Position numbers and translations under genes: made by a program. The notes beneath the pieces were generated by a model. The model was not told where the DNA came from. It made no database searches and was given only the letters and a program-made list of their open reading frames with translations. Positions 46,263 through 55,641 of a stretch of DNA of 64,000 nt are shown one piece after another (positions within the stretch are counted from its first letter, which is position 1; each line of letters starts with the position of its first letter). This DNA comes from Asanoa iriomotensis (GTDB taxonomy: Bacteria; Actinomycetota; Actinomycetes; Mycobacteriales; Micromonosporaceae): assembly GCF_016862515.1 (NCBI RefSeq), contig NZ_BONC01000040.1:1-64000 (forward strand). Reading direction: 5' to 3'.

Positions 46263-46856
46263 ATGCCGTCTGTCACCCGCCGCGCGACCGGCCAGCACCA
46301 CGGCGACCTGCGGAACGCGCTGGAAGAGGCGGCCCTGGCACTGGTGGCGGAGCGCGGCACCCAGGGCTTCACCCTGGCGGAGGCCAGCCGCCGGGCGGGG
46401 GTGAGCGTCGCGGCGCCCTACAAGCATTTCGCGGACAAGGACGCCCTGTTGGCGGAACTGGCCCGCAAGGGTTACGAGCGGCAACACATGCTCTTCCAGG
46501 CGGCGATGTCCACGGAAACGGACCCGATCGACCAACTCGCGGCGTTCGCCGCTGCTTATGTCGAGTTCGCCGCGGAGAACCGGGCACTGTTCGAGATCAC
46601 CTTCGGCGCGGGCCTGGAGAAGCAGCGCTACCCGTCACTCGCCGCGGCGGGTGATCGGGTCCTGGCCCTGCTGCGCGGGCCGGCGGCGCGCCTGGTCGAC
46701 GGCACCGCCGCACAGGACGACCTCATCCACACGATCGGCGCGACGGCACACGGCTTCGCCGTGTTCCTCGCCGAGGGCATCCTCGGCGATCCGACCACGA
46801 CCCTGGAAGCAACCAAACGCCGCGCCCGCGCCGCGGCCCGCAAACTGGCCACCTGA
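46263..46856 (+). CDS. TetR-family regulator
   Basis: A 197-aa repressor. N-terminal helix-turn-helix GDLRNALEEAALALVAERG...GVSVAAPYKHFADKDALLAEL (~14-62). The C-terminal part with HTIGATAHGFAVFLAEGIL resembles the WHG/TetR_C_33 effector domain. It is divergent from the VOC-family gene and probably regulates it. Its 3' end is followed by a tandem-repeat array. Confidence 0.92.
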   Translation: MPSVTRRATGQHHGDLRNALEEAALALVAERGTQGFTLAEASRRAGVSVAAPYKHFADKDALLAELARKGYERQHMLFQAAMSTETDPIDQLAAFAAAYVEFAAENRALFEITFGAGLEKQRYPSLAAAGDRVLALLRGPAARLVDGTAAQDDLIHTIGATAHGFAVFLAEGILGDPTTTLEATKRRARAAARKLAT

Positions 46857-46920
46857 GCCGCGACCGACGGCGCCAACCTACGTCAGGACACGCGGCGAAC
46901 CGATCACCGCCGGAGATAAC

Positions 46921-47400
46921 CGAAGCGGCACCCACGTCGTAGCCGGCAAGCCGGCCGCGACTTACCGCGTCTACGGCCCGCGGCCCGCCGGCAGGGCGGC
47001 TGCCTGAGGCCTGGAGACAACCGAAGCAGCACCCAGATCGCAACCGGCAAGCCGGCCGCAACCGACGCGTACCCCGCCCGCAGGCCGCCGGCAGAGTGGC
47101 TGCCTAAGGCCTGGAAACAACTGAAGCGGCACCTACGTCGCGACCGGCAAGTTGGCCGCGACCGACCGCGTCCACCGCCCGCAGGCCGCGGGCAAGGTGG
47201 CTGCGTGAGGCCTGGAGACAACCGAAGCCGCACCCACGTTGGAGCCGGCAAGCCGGCCCCGACCGACGCGTCCACCGCCCGGGTCGCCGGCAGAGTGGCT
47301 GCCTGAGGCCTGGAGACGACCGAAGCGGCACCTACGTCGCAACCGGCAAGCCGGCCGCGGCCGACGACGTCGACCGTCCGGGTCCACGCCCGTCACCTCA
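46921..47400. repeat. Tandem array of ~100-bp non-coding repeats (about five copies)
   Basis: Units begin at about 46921, 47022, 47122, 47223 and 47321 (spacings 101, 100, 101 and 98 bp); the last is partial. Each starts near CGAAGCGGCACC, holds CCGGCAAGCCGGC (a palindrome with an AA centre) about 20 bp in, then a GACCGACGCGTCCACCGCCC-type stretch, and ends with GTGGCTGCCTGAGGCCTGGA. Copies differ at 10-20% of positions. Spacings not divisible by three and stops in all frames speak against coding. The stretch 46857-46920 before it holds nothing I recognise. Confidence 0.85.
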
Positions 47401-47484
47401 GGGCGCAACGGCGAAGGGCTGCGGCTCGCGGCGGTCGAGGCGGCGCGCTCACGCGCCGTCGGCGGGGTGGCCGGGTGAGGCGGG

Positions 47485-47517
47485 GCGTGCCCGGGCGGGT
47501 CCCATGCCCGGGCACGC
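47485..47517 (-). terminator. Terminator of the M43 metalloprotease gene
   Basis: GCGTGCCCGGGC (47485-47496) and GCCCGGGCACGC (47506-47517) are perfect 12-bp arms around a 9-nt loop, 11 bp past the stop of the metalloprotease gene. The U tract is missing, as is common in actinobacteria. Confidence 0.75.
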
Positions 47518-47528
47518 GTTCAGCCGCC

Positions 47529-48473
47529 TCAGGGCGCGCGGTATGCGGCCCAGGCGTCGCTCATCCGGGCCGCCTGGCCCGGGGTGAACTGGTACATGCA
47601 GGAGTCTTGCGTGTAGTCCATGAAGTTGGTGATCGGGTCGAGCCCGGCCGCCGTGCAGGTGTCCCGGCCGACCGGGCAGTTGAACGCCGCCGAGGCCTCG
47701 GCCGGGGTGTCGGCCACCTGGTCGCCGGACTTGCTGCAGCCGCCCTGGAACGTGTGGTAGAGGTTCAGCCAGTGGCCGACCTCGTGCGTGGCGGTGTCGC
47801 CGAGGGAGTAGATGCCGGCCGTGCCGCCCGGCAGCGACTCGCCCAGCACGACCACGCCGTCGGAGCTCTGCAGCTTGCGCTGCGGGAAGGTGGCCCAGCC
47901 GAGCAGGTCGTCGCTCAGCTCACCGGTGTAGATGTTGAGGGTGTCCTTGCCGCCGACCCGCAGCGCCGCCTTCATGGCGCGCTCGGTGCTGGAGCCGTAG
48001 ACGATCGGGTACCACTCGGGCCGCACGTTACGGGTGATCGACTGAAGCTGGAACGAGAAGGACGTGCCGGCGCCACCGACCGCACCACCGTCGAACGAGT
48101 CGTTCAGCACGGCCATCTGCTGCTGGATCATGGAGTCCGGCAGGTAGCCACCGGCCCGCGTGGTGTTGGCGGCGATGACGTGCACGACCACGGGGATCGT
48201 GACGGCGGCGAGCGTGGTCACCCCGGCGGGGCGCCGCCGGTCGGCGAGCACCGCGGACAGGTCGGCCTCGCGCTGCCGCACCTGCGCATCGGTGAGCGCG
48301 TTGGGATCCTGGTGCCCGGGCCGCCCGGGCCGGGCCTTGGCGTCGGAGTGCGTCGCTTCTGGCGCGCACCCGGCCGCCACCGCCGCACCGGGCGCGACCG
48401 CGACCACGCCACCTGCGATCAGGAGCAGAGACGTCGCGGCGCGGGCCGCCCAACCTTTCTTACTGACGTGCAT
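47529..48473 (-). CDS. Secreted M43-family zinc metalloprotease
   Basis: A 314-aa protein. Signal peptide MHVSKKGWAARAATSLLLIA with cleavage after AAVAA. The zinc motif HEVGHWLNLYH (near residue 229) followed by FMDYTQDSCMYQFT with the Met-turn (~285) is typical of pappalysin-like M43 peptidases. Two or more Cys pairs suggest disulfides. It is secreted and probably degrades extracellular protein. ATG at 48473 is directly followed by a positively charged signal start. Confidence 0.92.
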   Translation of the reverse strand: MHVSKKGWAARAATSLLLIAGGVVAVAPGAAVAAGCAPEATHSDAKARPGRPGHQDPNALTDAQVRQREADLSAVLADRRRPAGVTTLAAVTIPVVVHVIAANTTRAGGYLPDSMIQQQMAVLNDSFDGGAVGGAGTSFSFQLQSITRNVRPEWYPIVYGSSTERAMKAALRVGGKDTLNIYTGELSDDLLGWATFPQRKLQSSDGVVVLGESLPGGTAGIYSLGDTATHEVGHWLNLYHTFQGGCSKSGDQVADTPAEASAAFNCPVGRDTCTAAGLDPITNFMDYTQDSCMYQFTPGQAARMSDAWAAYRAP

Positions 48474-48969
48474 GCGTCACCTCGGCGGGAGTCGTCGTGG
48501 GACGGGAGAGGTACCCGACCCTGCCGAGAAAGCGCCACATGGACGCATGTCGTTACAGCAACCCAATCCGCCGCCTCAGCACGCCCCGGCGGCGGGCCCC
48601 GGCGGCCAACTTGGCGGCTCCCGCCAGCGGGGATTCCGGCGCGCTCGCACTGACCAGCGACCTCGACGTGGGCAAGGCGCGAGGCGATGGCCAGGCGCGG
48701 CGCGAGCCGCGGCGGTGACCCGTCAAAGGGTGTGCAGACTTAGCGCCGCCTGGCGGCTGCCGCGATCACAAGCCAACCGCAACCCCGCCTCACACCGATC
48801 CGCCGAACCCAACCTGGCCAACCCAGGTCTGCCGCGAAATGCCAGAGCGGGGCAATGCGCAGGCGTCGGCCGAAGGCCGTGCCCGGCGGTCCGATGGAGG
48901 CGTCGCAACCAGTCCTGGCCAGCTTGCCGCCCGGCGGCGGCTCCGGTCGGCCGGCCGTTCGCGAGAGCT
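48474..48969. other. 496-bp gap without a supported gene
   Basis: Between the metalloprotease start (48473) and the end of the methyltransferase gene (48970) no frame has convincing codon use, start site or family features. The first ~70 bp should hold the metalloprotease promoter. The remainder is GC-rich with some short repeats; I see nothing else in it. Confidence 0.6.
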
Positions 48970-49770
48970 CTAAGCCCGGGCGACGGCGAGCAGGTGGGCG
49001 CTCGCGGCGAGCAGGGCGGGCTCGGTGCTGTAGACGCGGGCGATGTCCAGCGCCCCCGCGAACACGGCCTCGGCCAGCGGGCCGTCGACGGCCGCGTCGG
49101 CGGCCGGCCAGGCAGGACCCTCGACGCCATGCACCTCGACCTCGGTCAGGCCGGCCGCGTGGAACTCGGCCACGAGCTCCTCCACCCGGTGGAAGTAGGC
49201 CGGGATGAACGGAAGGGCGCTGCCCGGCCCGTTGGCGCCGCGGTCCAGCAGCGTGCGCGCCTCCGCGAGTGCGGCCTCGGTCAGGCGTCCGGTGGCCGCG
49301 AAATCGATCGGTCCGGCGAACCGTGAGATCGCCGCGGCGACCACCCGGCCACCCGGGCGCGTGACGCGGACCGCCTCGCAGAGCGCCGCCACCCGGTCCT
49401 CGGCACGGAGCAGGTGGTAGAGCGGCCCCAGCAGCAGCGTCGCCTCGTAGGCGTCGGCGGCCTCGGGCAACGCCCGCGCATCGCCCACCACCGCGTCGAT
49501 GGGCGGCTCGCCGCCGGCGGCCAGCGCCACGTGGGCCGGCGTCAGATCCACCAGGCGGACCTGATAGCCGGACGCGGTCAGGGCCCGCGCGTAGACGCCC
49601 GTGCCACCGCCCACATCCAGCACCCGGGCCGGCGCGTCCGGCAGCAGCGACCGCAACAGCTCCATCGTGCGCGTCCACTCGAGCCGCGCCTGCGGCCGGT
49701 TGGTCAGCCGGCCGTCCTCCTGGTACGTGTTGGTGTAGAAATCGACGACGCTTCGCGAGTTCTCGTCCAC
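48970..49770 (-). CDS. Class I SAM-dependent methyltransferase
   Basis: A 266-aa protein. VLDVGGGTGVYARALTASG near residue 48 is the SAM-binding motif I; VGDARALPEAADAYEATLLL near 92 and TRPGGRVVAAAISRFAG near 139 are motifs II and III. Start GTG at 49770; the frame is open to 50274 but that part is antisense-like. It lies 50 bp after the ROK regulator on the same strand and could be the last gene of the sugar transport operon, though its role there is unclear. Confidence 0.85.
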   Translation of the reverse strand: MDENSRSVVDFYTNTYQEDGRLTNRPQARLEWTRTMELLRSLLPDAPARVLDVGGGTGVYARALTASGYQVRLVDLTPAHVALAAGGEPPIDAVVGDARALPEAADAYEATLLLGPLYHLLRAEDRVAALCEAVRVTRPGGRVVAAAISRFAGPIDFAATGRLTEAALAEARTLLDRGANGPGSALPFIPAYFHRVEELVAEFHAAGLTEVEVHGVEGPAWPAADAAVDGPLAEAVFAGALDIARVYSTEPALLAASAHLLAVARA

Positions 49771-49820
49771 AGAGGAGATCGTCCGGTCGGCCGGACCGTC
49801 CGGCAACTCGTTTCCGAACG

Positions 49821-51077
49821 TCAGCGGGTGCGGGAGAGGTCCACCGCTGGGGGTGCGGCCAGTTCCGCGTCCACCGCGCTCGGCGAATAGATCTCGTCGA
49901 TCACCATCGCGTGGGCGCCGGTCACCGCAGACTGTGGGCCCAGCCGGCTCGTCGTGACCTCCAGGTGCCGGGTCGCGCGGGGCAGGGCGTACGTGTAGAG
50001 CATCTCCCGTACCCCGGTCACGAAATGGGTCTCCGCCAGGTCTCCCGCGATCACCAGGACCCCCGGGTTCACCAGGCAGACCACCGTCGCCAGGACCTCG
50101 CCGACCAGGCGGCCCGCCTCGCGGGCCAGGTGGACCGCCTCGCCGTGGCCCACCCGGATGCGTTCGACCAGTTCCGGGCCCGACTGCGTCGGCGTGCCGC
50201 CGCTCGTCAGCCGTTGCGCCAACGCCAGGCCGCTGGCCACCGCGGACAGGCACCCATACAACCCGCACTCGCACCGGGCCTCGGGAAAACCAGCAAGACG
50301 GATATGTCCGATGTCGCCAGCACCGCCGTCGATCCCGCGATAGACCCGGCCGTCGACCACGATCCCCGCGCCGATGCCGGTCGCGACCTTCACCAACAAC
50401 AACGCGGGGCAGTCAGGGTAGAAAGCCACCTGCTCCCCCAACGCCATCAGGTTGGCGTCGTTGTCGACGAACACCGGGCAACCCCACGTCGACCGCAGCC
50501 GGTCCGCGATCGGCACCCCGTCCCAGCCCGGCATGATCGGCGGCTCGGTCACCACGCCGGCGTCGTACTCGACCGGCCCCGGCACACCGACCCCGATCCC
50601 GCGCACCCGAGAACTGGGCTGACCGGACGCCGCCAGCAGGCGGCCGAACGCGGCATCGACCCAGTCCAGCACGAAAGCCGGACCCGATCCGATCTTGATG
50701 TGCTCGTGCTCCTCGTGCAGCAGTGCACCACCGGCGTCCAGCACCGCGGCCCGCGCGTGGTTGGCGCCCAGGTCCGCGACCAGCACCAGACCGTGGTCGG
50801 TGTCGAACTCGAGCAACTCCGCCGGCCGGCCTCCGGTCGACTCCTCGACCCCCGACCGGCGCAGGTAGCCGGCCGCCCGCAGCGCGTCGATCCGCGCTAC
50901 CAGCGTCGACCGCGACAAGCCGGTGAAGGACTGGAGTTCGGACCGGGTCCGGGCCCGCCCGGTGCGGACCAGCCAGAGCAGGTGCCCGGCCGAGTTCAGG
51001 TTGCCGGCCGCGCCCCGGACGACGACCGGTGAACCGGGTGGCCCGCCCTGCGCGGGTGGCCTATCCCTTGTCGGCAC
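49821..51077 (-). CDS. ROK-family transcriptional regulator
   Basis: A 418-aa protein. An N-terminal winged helix (RTRSELQSFTGLSRSTLVAR, ~42-61) is followed by a ROK sugar-kinase fold (VADLGANHARAAVLD near 101, GIGVGVPGPV near 163, CECGLYGCLSAVAS near 265 with zinc Cys). Such proteins bind a sugar or sugar phosphate and control catabolic operons. GTG at 51077 overlaps the permease stop by 17 bp. It most likely controls the divergent operons flanking the 68-bp repeats. Confidence 0.9.
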   Translation of the reverse strand: MPTRDRPPAQGGPPGSPVVVRGAAGNLNSAGHLLWLVRTGRARTRSELQSFTGLSRSTLVARIDALRAAGYLRRSGVEESTGGRPAELLEFDTDHGLVLVADLGANHARAAVLDAGGALLHEEHEHIKIGSGPAFVLDWVDAAFGRLLAASGQPSSRVRGIGVGVPGPVEYDAGVVTEPPIMPGWDGVPIADRLRSTWGCPVFVDNDANLMALGEQVAFYPDCPALLLVKVATGIGAGIVVDGRVYRGIDGGAGDIGHIRLAGFPEARCECGLYGCLSAVASGLALAQRLTSGGTPTQSGPELVERIRVGHGEAVHLAREAGRLVGEVLATVVCLVNPGVLVIAGDLAETHFVTGVREMLYTYALPRATRHLEVTTSRLGPQSAVTGAHAMVIDEIYSPSAVDAELAAPPAVDLSRTR

Positions 51078-51927
51078 CGGCGGTCAACCCCTCCGTCAGC
51101 AGTCGTTCCGTGGCGAAGAAGATGATCACGATGGGCAGGGTAAGCACCACCGACCCGGCCATCAAAACCGTCTTGCTCACTTCGATGCCTCCGGACAACT
51201 GGGCGAGGCCGAGGGAGACCGTCCAGTTGCCACGGTTCTCGACCAGGAAGAGGAGGGCGAACAGGTACTCGTTCCAGGCGATCATGAAGACGTAGAGTGC
51301 GTTCGCCATCACGGCCGGTGCCGCGAGCGGCAAGATTACCTTACGGAGGGTCTGTAACCTGCTGTAACCGTCGACAGCGGCCGCCTCTTCGAGGCTCACC
51401 GGGATCGTCGTCAGGTAGTTGCGCAGCATGTAGATCGAGACCGGGATGGTCTGCGCGATGTACACGATGATCAGCCCGAACAGCGACCCGCGCAGCCCGA
51501 GCCGGGTGAACACGGTGAACAGCGGGATCGCCAGCAGGATCGCCGGGAACAGGTAGATCGCCAGGAAAAGGAAGTGCACCTGGCGGCGACCGACGAACTG
51601 CAGACGGCTCACCGCGTACGAGCCCGGCAGCGAAACCAGCAGCGTCAGCAGAGTCGCCGACACCGCCACCAACAGCGTGTTGCCGATCAGCCCGACGAAA
51701 CCCTGCCCACCGTCGGAGACCGGGCTCAGGACCTCGCGATATGTCGAAACCGTCCACTCCGCCGGCCCCGCCCACAGGTCACCGGGGTTGCCGAGCACCG
51801 CCTCGATCGGCCGGATCGACAACAGCACCATGTAGTAGAACGGGAACAGCGTGACCACGATCAGGATCGCGATCACCACCCACCGCAGCACGCCGAACAG
51901 GCGGGTCTCGAAGGTCGCGCGATCCAT
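51061..51927 (-). CDS. ABC sugar transporter permease (MalG-type)
   Basis: A 288-aa protein with six membrane segments. The cytoplasmic EAA loop SLEEAAAVDGYSRLQTLRKV near residue 178 contacts the ATPase. Its partner permease precedes it, with stop and start sharing bases at 51927 (TGATG). It forms the inner-membrane pore for a carbohydrate. Confidence 0.95.
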   Translation of the reverse strand: MDRATFETRLFGVLRWVVIAILIVVTLFPFYYMVLLSIRPIEAVLGNPGDLWAGPAEWTVSTYREVLSPVSDGGQGFVGLIGNTLLVAVSATLLTLLVSLPGSYAVSRLQFVGRRQVHFLFLAIYLFPAILLAIPLFTVFTRLGLRGSLFGLIIVYIAQTIPVSIYMLRNYLTTIPVSLEEAAAVDGYSRLQTLRKVILPLAAPAVMANALYVFMIAWNEYLFALLFLVENRGNWTVSLGLAQLSGGIEVSKTVLMAGSVVLTLPIVIIFFATERLLTEGLTAGADKG

Positions 51928-52901
51928 CACGACTCCTCCCGCGGCGCGAAGAACCGCAGGTAGATCACCAGCAGGACGACGAGCGCGGCGGCGAGCACCA
52001 GGCCCTGCGCCGCGGCGGCGCCGATGTCGAGCCGCGAGGTGAGGAACTCGTAGACCCGGACGCTGGCGACCTGCGTGCCCGCCCCACCACCGGTGAGCAG
52101 CCAGACGTCGTCGAACTTGTTGAACGTCATGATGAACCGCAGCACCGACAGCAGCGCGATCACCGCACCGAGCTGCGGCAGCAGGATGTGCCGGAAGAGC
52201 TGCGTCGGCGCGGCACCGTCGACGACGGCTGCCTCTTCCAGGTCGCGCGGCACCGCCTGCAGGCGGGCCAGGATGAACAGGAACGCGAACGGGAAGTACC
52301 GCCAGGCCTCGAAGACGATCACGGTGATCAGCGCGAGCGGGATGTCGACGCCCCACAGGTTGTATTCGCGCTGGCTGAGGAACGCGATCGGCCGGTCCCA
52401 CCCGAGGAACCGCTGACCCCAGTCGTTGGTCACGCCGAACTGCGGGCTGAGCATGATCTCCCAGACGAAGGTCACCGCGACCACCGGCGCCACGTACGGC
52501 AGCAGCACGCTGGCCCGCACGAGCGTCCGCCCCGGGAACCGCCGGCGCAGCGCGAGCGCGGCGATCAGCCCGAACACGATCGAGAACGCCGTGCCGCCGA
52601 TCGTGTAGACCAGCGTCGTCCACAGCGAGCTCCAGAAGCCCGGCGAGGTGAACACGTACTCGAAGTTCCGCAGGGTGAAGTCGCCGAACAGGCCCGACCG
52701 CCGGATGTTGATCAGCCGCAGGCGCTGGAACGCCAACAGGATCGTCCAGAGGATCGGCACGACGACCACGACCAGCACGACCAGGAACGTCGGCGACAGG
52801 TAGGCCAGGCCCGCCCGGTTCTCCCGCTGTTTGCGGGTGAGCTGCCGCGCCGGCCGGCGGCGCCGCTCGGGCGCCGCCGGCCGCTGTTCGGTGGCGACCA
52901 T
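51927..52901 (-). CDS. ABC sugar transporter permease (MalF-type)
   Basis: A 324-aa protein with a basic N-terminus (RRRRPARQLTRKQRENR) and six membrane segments. The EAA loop is LEEAAVVDGAAPTQLFRHIL near residue 220. ATG at 52901 shares a base with the TGA of the binding-protein gene. No ATPase gene is in the operon, so a shared MsiK-like ATPase encoded elsewhere is expected, as in many actinobacterial sugar systems. Confidence 0.95.
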   Translation of the reverse strand: MVATEQRPAAPERRRRPARQLTRKQRENRAGLAYLSPTFLVVLVVVVVPILWTILLAFQRLRLINIRRSGLFGDFTLRNFEYVFTSPGFWSSLWTTLVYTIGGTAFSIVFGLIAALALRRRFPGRTLVRASVLLPYVAPVVAVTFVWEIMLSPQFGVTNDWGQRFLGWDRPIAFLSQREYNLWGVDIPLALITVIVFEAWRYFPFAFLFILARLQAVPRDLEEAAVVDGAAPTQLFRHILLPQLGAVIALLSVLRFIMTFNKFDDVWLLTGGGAGTQVASVRVYEFLTSRLDIGAAAAQGLVLAAALVVLLVIYLRFFAPREES

Positions 52902-54292
52902 CAGTTCAACGACTTCTGGATCGCCCGCACGTCGTCCGCCGCGCGTTTCGCCGCCCCGGCCGGATCGAGCTCACCGCCGGTCAGGGCGTTGACGGCCTTG
53001 GGTACGGGCAACTCGCCGAGCGTGGCACCGAGCAGCGCGCCCTGTTTCTGCGGCAGCGCCCACCGCTTGAACGTGTCGGGACTGGTCCGCAGCGCCTCCA
53101 GCACCGGCGCCGGGTAGGCCTCGGCCAGCGGCTTGCGCGTGTCGACCCCGGCCGGCAGCGTGTTCCAGGCGTTGGTGAACTTCGCCGGGTCGGCCTGGTT
53201 GCCCTTGCGCACCGGGAACTTGCCCTCGGGCGCGATGCCGAGCCAGCCGGTGTAGCCCTCGTTCATCATGTACGCCACGAACTTGCGCGACTGGTCGGTG
53301 CTCGGCCCGTCCTTGGTGACCGCCCAGCTCGTGATCTCGCCGAACTGGGCCGGCTGCCCGTCGGGACCGGCGACCGCGGTCACGATGCCACTGTTCTTGG
53401 CGAGGAACGCCGGGTCGGCCTTGCACTCGGGGCAGGTCGGCAGGGCGTCGTTGCGCAGCCCGGCCATCTCGTCGAGCAGGAAGGACGACCAGACCACCAT
53501 CGCTGCCTTGCCGGCGAAGTACGTGGCCCGGGTGGTGTCGACGTCCTGCGCCCCCGGCACGGACCAGTTCTTGAACAGGTCCTGGTAGAGCTGGAACACG
53601 GCCACGCACTGCGGCGAGTCGAGCAGCACGTTCTTCTGGTCGTCGACCATCTCGCAGCCGTTGCCGAGCGCGAAGTTCTCGAACGTCTGTTCCGTGAACG
53701 CGTCGTTCGGGACGTTGGCCATCGTGATGCCGGCGACCCCGCCGGTGTTCAGCCGCTGCGCGGCCGCCCGGATCTTGTCGAACGTGTCGGGCGCGGCCAG
53801 GCCAGCCTTGTCGAACAGGTCTTTGCGGTAGAAGAGCAGCTGGGCCCAGCCGTCGCTGGGCACGGCGAGCTGGTTGCCGTCCTGCGCGGTCAGCTCCAGG
53901 GCGCGCGGCGAGAAGGTGCCGCGGCCGAGCTCGTCGACCACGGCCTTCGCCGCGTCGGTGTCGAGCAGGTCGTTGGAGGCCATCTGGGCCACGGCCGCGA
54001 GCGGCAGCGCGCCGATCACGTCGGGCAGCTGGCCGGCCGCGGCGGCCGAGGTGATCAGGCTGGTGAACTGGTTCTCGTCGGTCGCGACGATCTTGACCTG
54101 GATCCCGGTCTGCGCGGTGAACTGGTCGGCGATCTTCTGGGTGGCCTGGACCCGGTCGGTCTGGCTCTCCAGGCTCCACACGGTGATCGACCCGGTGGCG
54201 TCGTCCTCGGTCGCATCCCCCGAGCAGGCGCTCAGTGCGGTGGTCACGAGCACCGCCGAAAAGACGGCGGCAAACAGGCTTCTCGTGTGCAC
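52901..54292 (-). CDS. Extracellular sugar-binding lipoprotein of the ABC transporter
   Basis: A 463-aa solute-binding protein. Lipoprotein signal with lipobox LSAC (Cys near residue 23), then a family-1-type fold: ITVWSLESQTDRVQATQKIA, GWAQLLFYRKDLFDKAG, GKAAMVVWSSFLLDE. It delivers a carbohydrate to the two permeases that follow. First gene of the minus-strand operon, with the duplicated 68-bp element upstream. Confidence 0.95.
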   Translation of the reverse strand: MHTRSLFAAVFSAVLVTTALSACSGDATEDDATGSITVWSLESQTDRVQATQKIADQFTAQTGIQVKIVATDENQFTSLITSAAAAGQLPDVIGALPLAAVAQMASNDLLDTDAAKAVVDELGRGTFSPRALELTAQDGNQLAVPSDGWAQLLFYRKDLFDKAGLAAPDTFDKIRAAAQRLNTGGVAGITMANVPNDAFTEQTFENFALGNGCEMVDDQKNVLLDSPQCVAVFQLYQDLFKNWSVPGAQDVDTTRATYFAGKAAMVVWSSFLLDEMAGLRNDALPTCPECKADPAFLAKNSGIVTAVAGPDGQPAQFGEITSWAVTKDGPSTDQSRKFVAYMMNEGYTGWLGIAPEGKFPVRKGNQADPAKFTNAWNTLPAGVDTRKPLAEAYPAPVLEALRTSPDTFKRWALPQKQGALLGATLGELPVPKAVNALTGGELDPAGAAKRAADDVRAIQKSLN

Positions 54293-54329
54293 GCGGTTAG
54301 CTCCTTCGTCCGATATATCGATCTCTCCC

Positions 54330-54397
54330 TTTGTCCACGATCTACGGACGAATCACACCAAGGTCTTATACGCGAAGGCAAGACATATGTACGTAAC
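54330..54397. repeat. 68-bp control element, copy A
   Basis: Copy A starts with TTTGTCCAC and ends with ACGTAAC. It matches copy B (54460-54527) over 68 bp with conserved blocks TTTGTCCAC, ACGGAC, CTTATAC, AGACATA and CGTAAC. It lies 38 bp upstream of the binding-protein start. It may hold the promoter and regulator site for that operon. Confidence 0.65.
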
Positions 54398-54459
54398 GTT
54401 CGGGCTCTCCGTCGGGTAACGGACGATCATGCACCAGCGCGGCACGGCGCGCGAGACGA

Positions 54460-54527
54460 TTTGTCCACATATGACGGACAGATGCGGATCCGGACTTATA
54501 CTTGATTGCCAGACATAAGTGCGTAAC
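54460..54527. repeat. 68-bp control element, copy B
   Basis: Direct repeat of copy A exactly 130 bp further, ending 67 bp before the dehydrogenase start at 54595. CTTATACTTGATTGCC then AGACATAAG contains the inverted half sites CTTAT and ATAAG. The ROK protein is the obvious candidate to bind both copies. Confidence 0.65.
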
Positions 54528-54594
54528 ATCTCGGCGAAACGTGTCGTCGTTATGTCGCGCACTCCTCTCTTCGACCCATGGGCGGAAGGCCGTC

Positions 54595-55641
54595 GTGCCG
54601 CAGATTGTCCAGTTCACCTCCCCTCGCCACGTGGAGGTCGTCGACCAGCCCCACGTGGAGCTGCGTCCCGGGCAGGTGCGCGTCCGCACCAGCTACTCGG
54701 GGATATCCGCCGGCACCGAGCTGACCGCCTACCGCGGCACGAACCCCTACCTCAACCGCGACTGGGACCCGGAGCTGCGGCTGTTCGTCGAGGGCACCAG
54801 CGGCCTGCGCTATCCCGTCGCCGGGCTCGGCTACTCGGAGGTCGGCGAGGTGGTCGAGATGCTGGCCGAGCAGCCGCACCCCGAGGACCCCGTACCCGGT
54901 CAACAGGTCTGGGGCATCTGGGGGCACCGCGGCGAGGCCGTACTCCCGATCGAGAAGGTCCGCGGTTGCGTGGTGCCGCCGGGCCTGGACCCGATCGCGG
55001 CCACCTTCGCCCGCGTCGGCGCGGTCGCGCTCAACGGGGTCCTGGCCGCCGACATCCACCTCTCCGAGGTGGTCGCGGTCTTCGGCCAGGGCGTGCTCGG
55101 GCTGCTCGCCACGCGGCTGGCACAGCTCTCCGGCGCCACCGTCGTCGCGGTCGACACGCTGCCGGCCCGGCTGGAGAAGGCCAAGGAGTACGGCGCCACA
55201 CACACCGTCGACTCCGCCGCGCACGACGTGGCCCTCAAGATGCGCGAGCTGACCGCCGGCCGCGGCGCCGACGTGGCGATCGAGATCAGCGGCCACTACC
55301 CGGCCCTGCACGACGCGATCCGCGCGGTCGCGGTCGACGGCCGGGTCGTGGCGTCCGGCTTCTACCAGGGCGACGGCGTCGGGCTGCGGCTCGGCGACGA
55401 GTTCCACCACAACCGGGTCCGGATCGTCTCCTCCCAGATCGGGGGCGTGCCACCGGAGCTCGCCGGGCGCTGGGACCAGGCCCGCCTCAACCAGGCGTTC
55501 CTGGGCCTCGCCCAGCAGGGCGCGGTCGACCCCGTCGGCCTCGTCACGCACGTCATCGCGGTGGAAGAGGCGGCGGAGGCGTTCGCCATGCTCGACCACC
55601 GTCCGCAGGAAGCACTCCAGGTGGTGTTGAAGTTCTCATGA
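54595..55641 (+). CDS. Medium-chain (alcohol) dehydrogenase-like protein
   Basis: A 348-aa MDR protein. YSGISAGTELTAYRG near residue 37, VFGQGVLGLLATRLAQLSGA near 161 (NAD(P) motif) and DVAIEISGHYPALH near 223. The usual GHE catalytic-zinc motif is replaced by TELTAYRG, as in the polyol or sugar subgroup without structural zinc. Start GTG at 54595 with GGAAGG upstream. The frame extends to 54502 but those residues are poor. First gene of the plus-strand sugar operon. Confidence 0.88.
   Translation: MPQIVQFTSPRHVEVVDQPHVELRPGQVRVRTSYSGISAGTELTAYRGTNPYLNRDWDPELRLFVEGTSGLRYPVAGLGYSEVGEVVEMLAEQPHPEDPVPGQQVWGIWGHRGEAVLPIEKVRGCVVPPGLDPIAATFARVGAVALNGVLAADIHLSEVVAVFGQGVLGLLATRLAQLSGATVVAVDTLPARLEKAKEYGATHTVDSAAHDVALKMRELTAGRGADVAIEISGHYPALHDAIRAVAVDGRVVASGFYQGDGVGLRLGDEFHHNRVRIVSSQIGGVPPELAGRWDQARLNQAFLGLAQQGAVDPVGLVTHVIAVEEAAEAFAMLDHRPQEALQVVLKFS

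Noticed and set aside
46921-47400. CRISPR array or repeat-protein gene
   Set aside because: Units are ~100 bp and directly adjoining, without unique spacers, and the spacing breaks any reading frame.
48497-48718. Small 73-codon plus-strand frame in the gap after the metalloprotease
   Set aside because: No ribosome site, atypical composition and no recognisable features.
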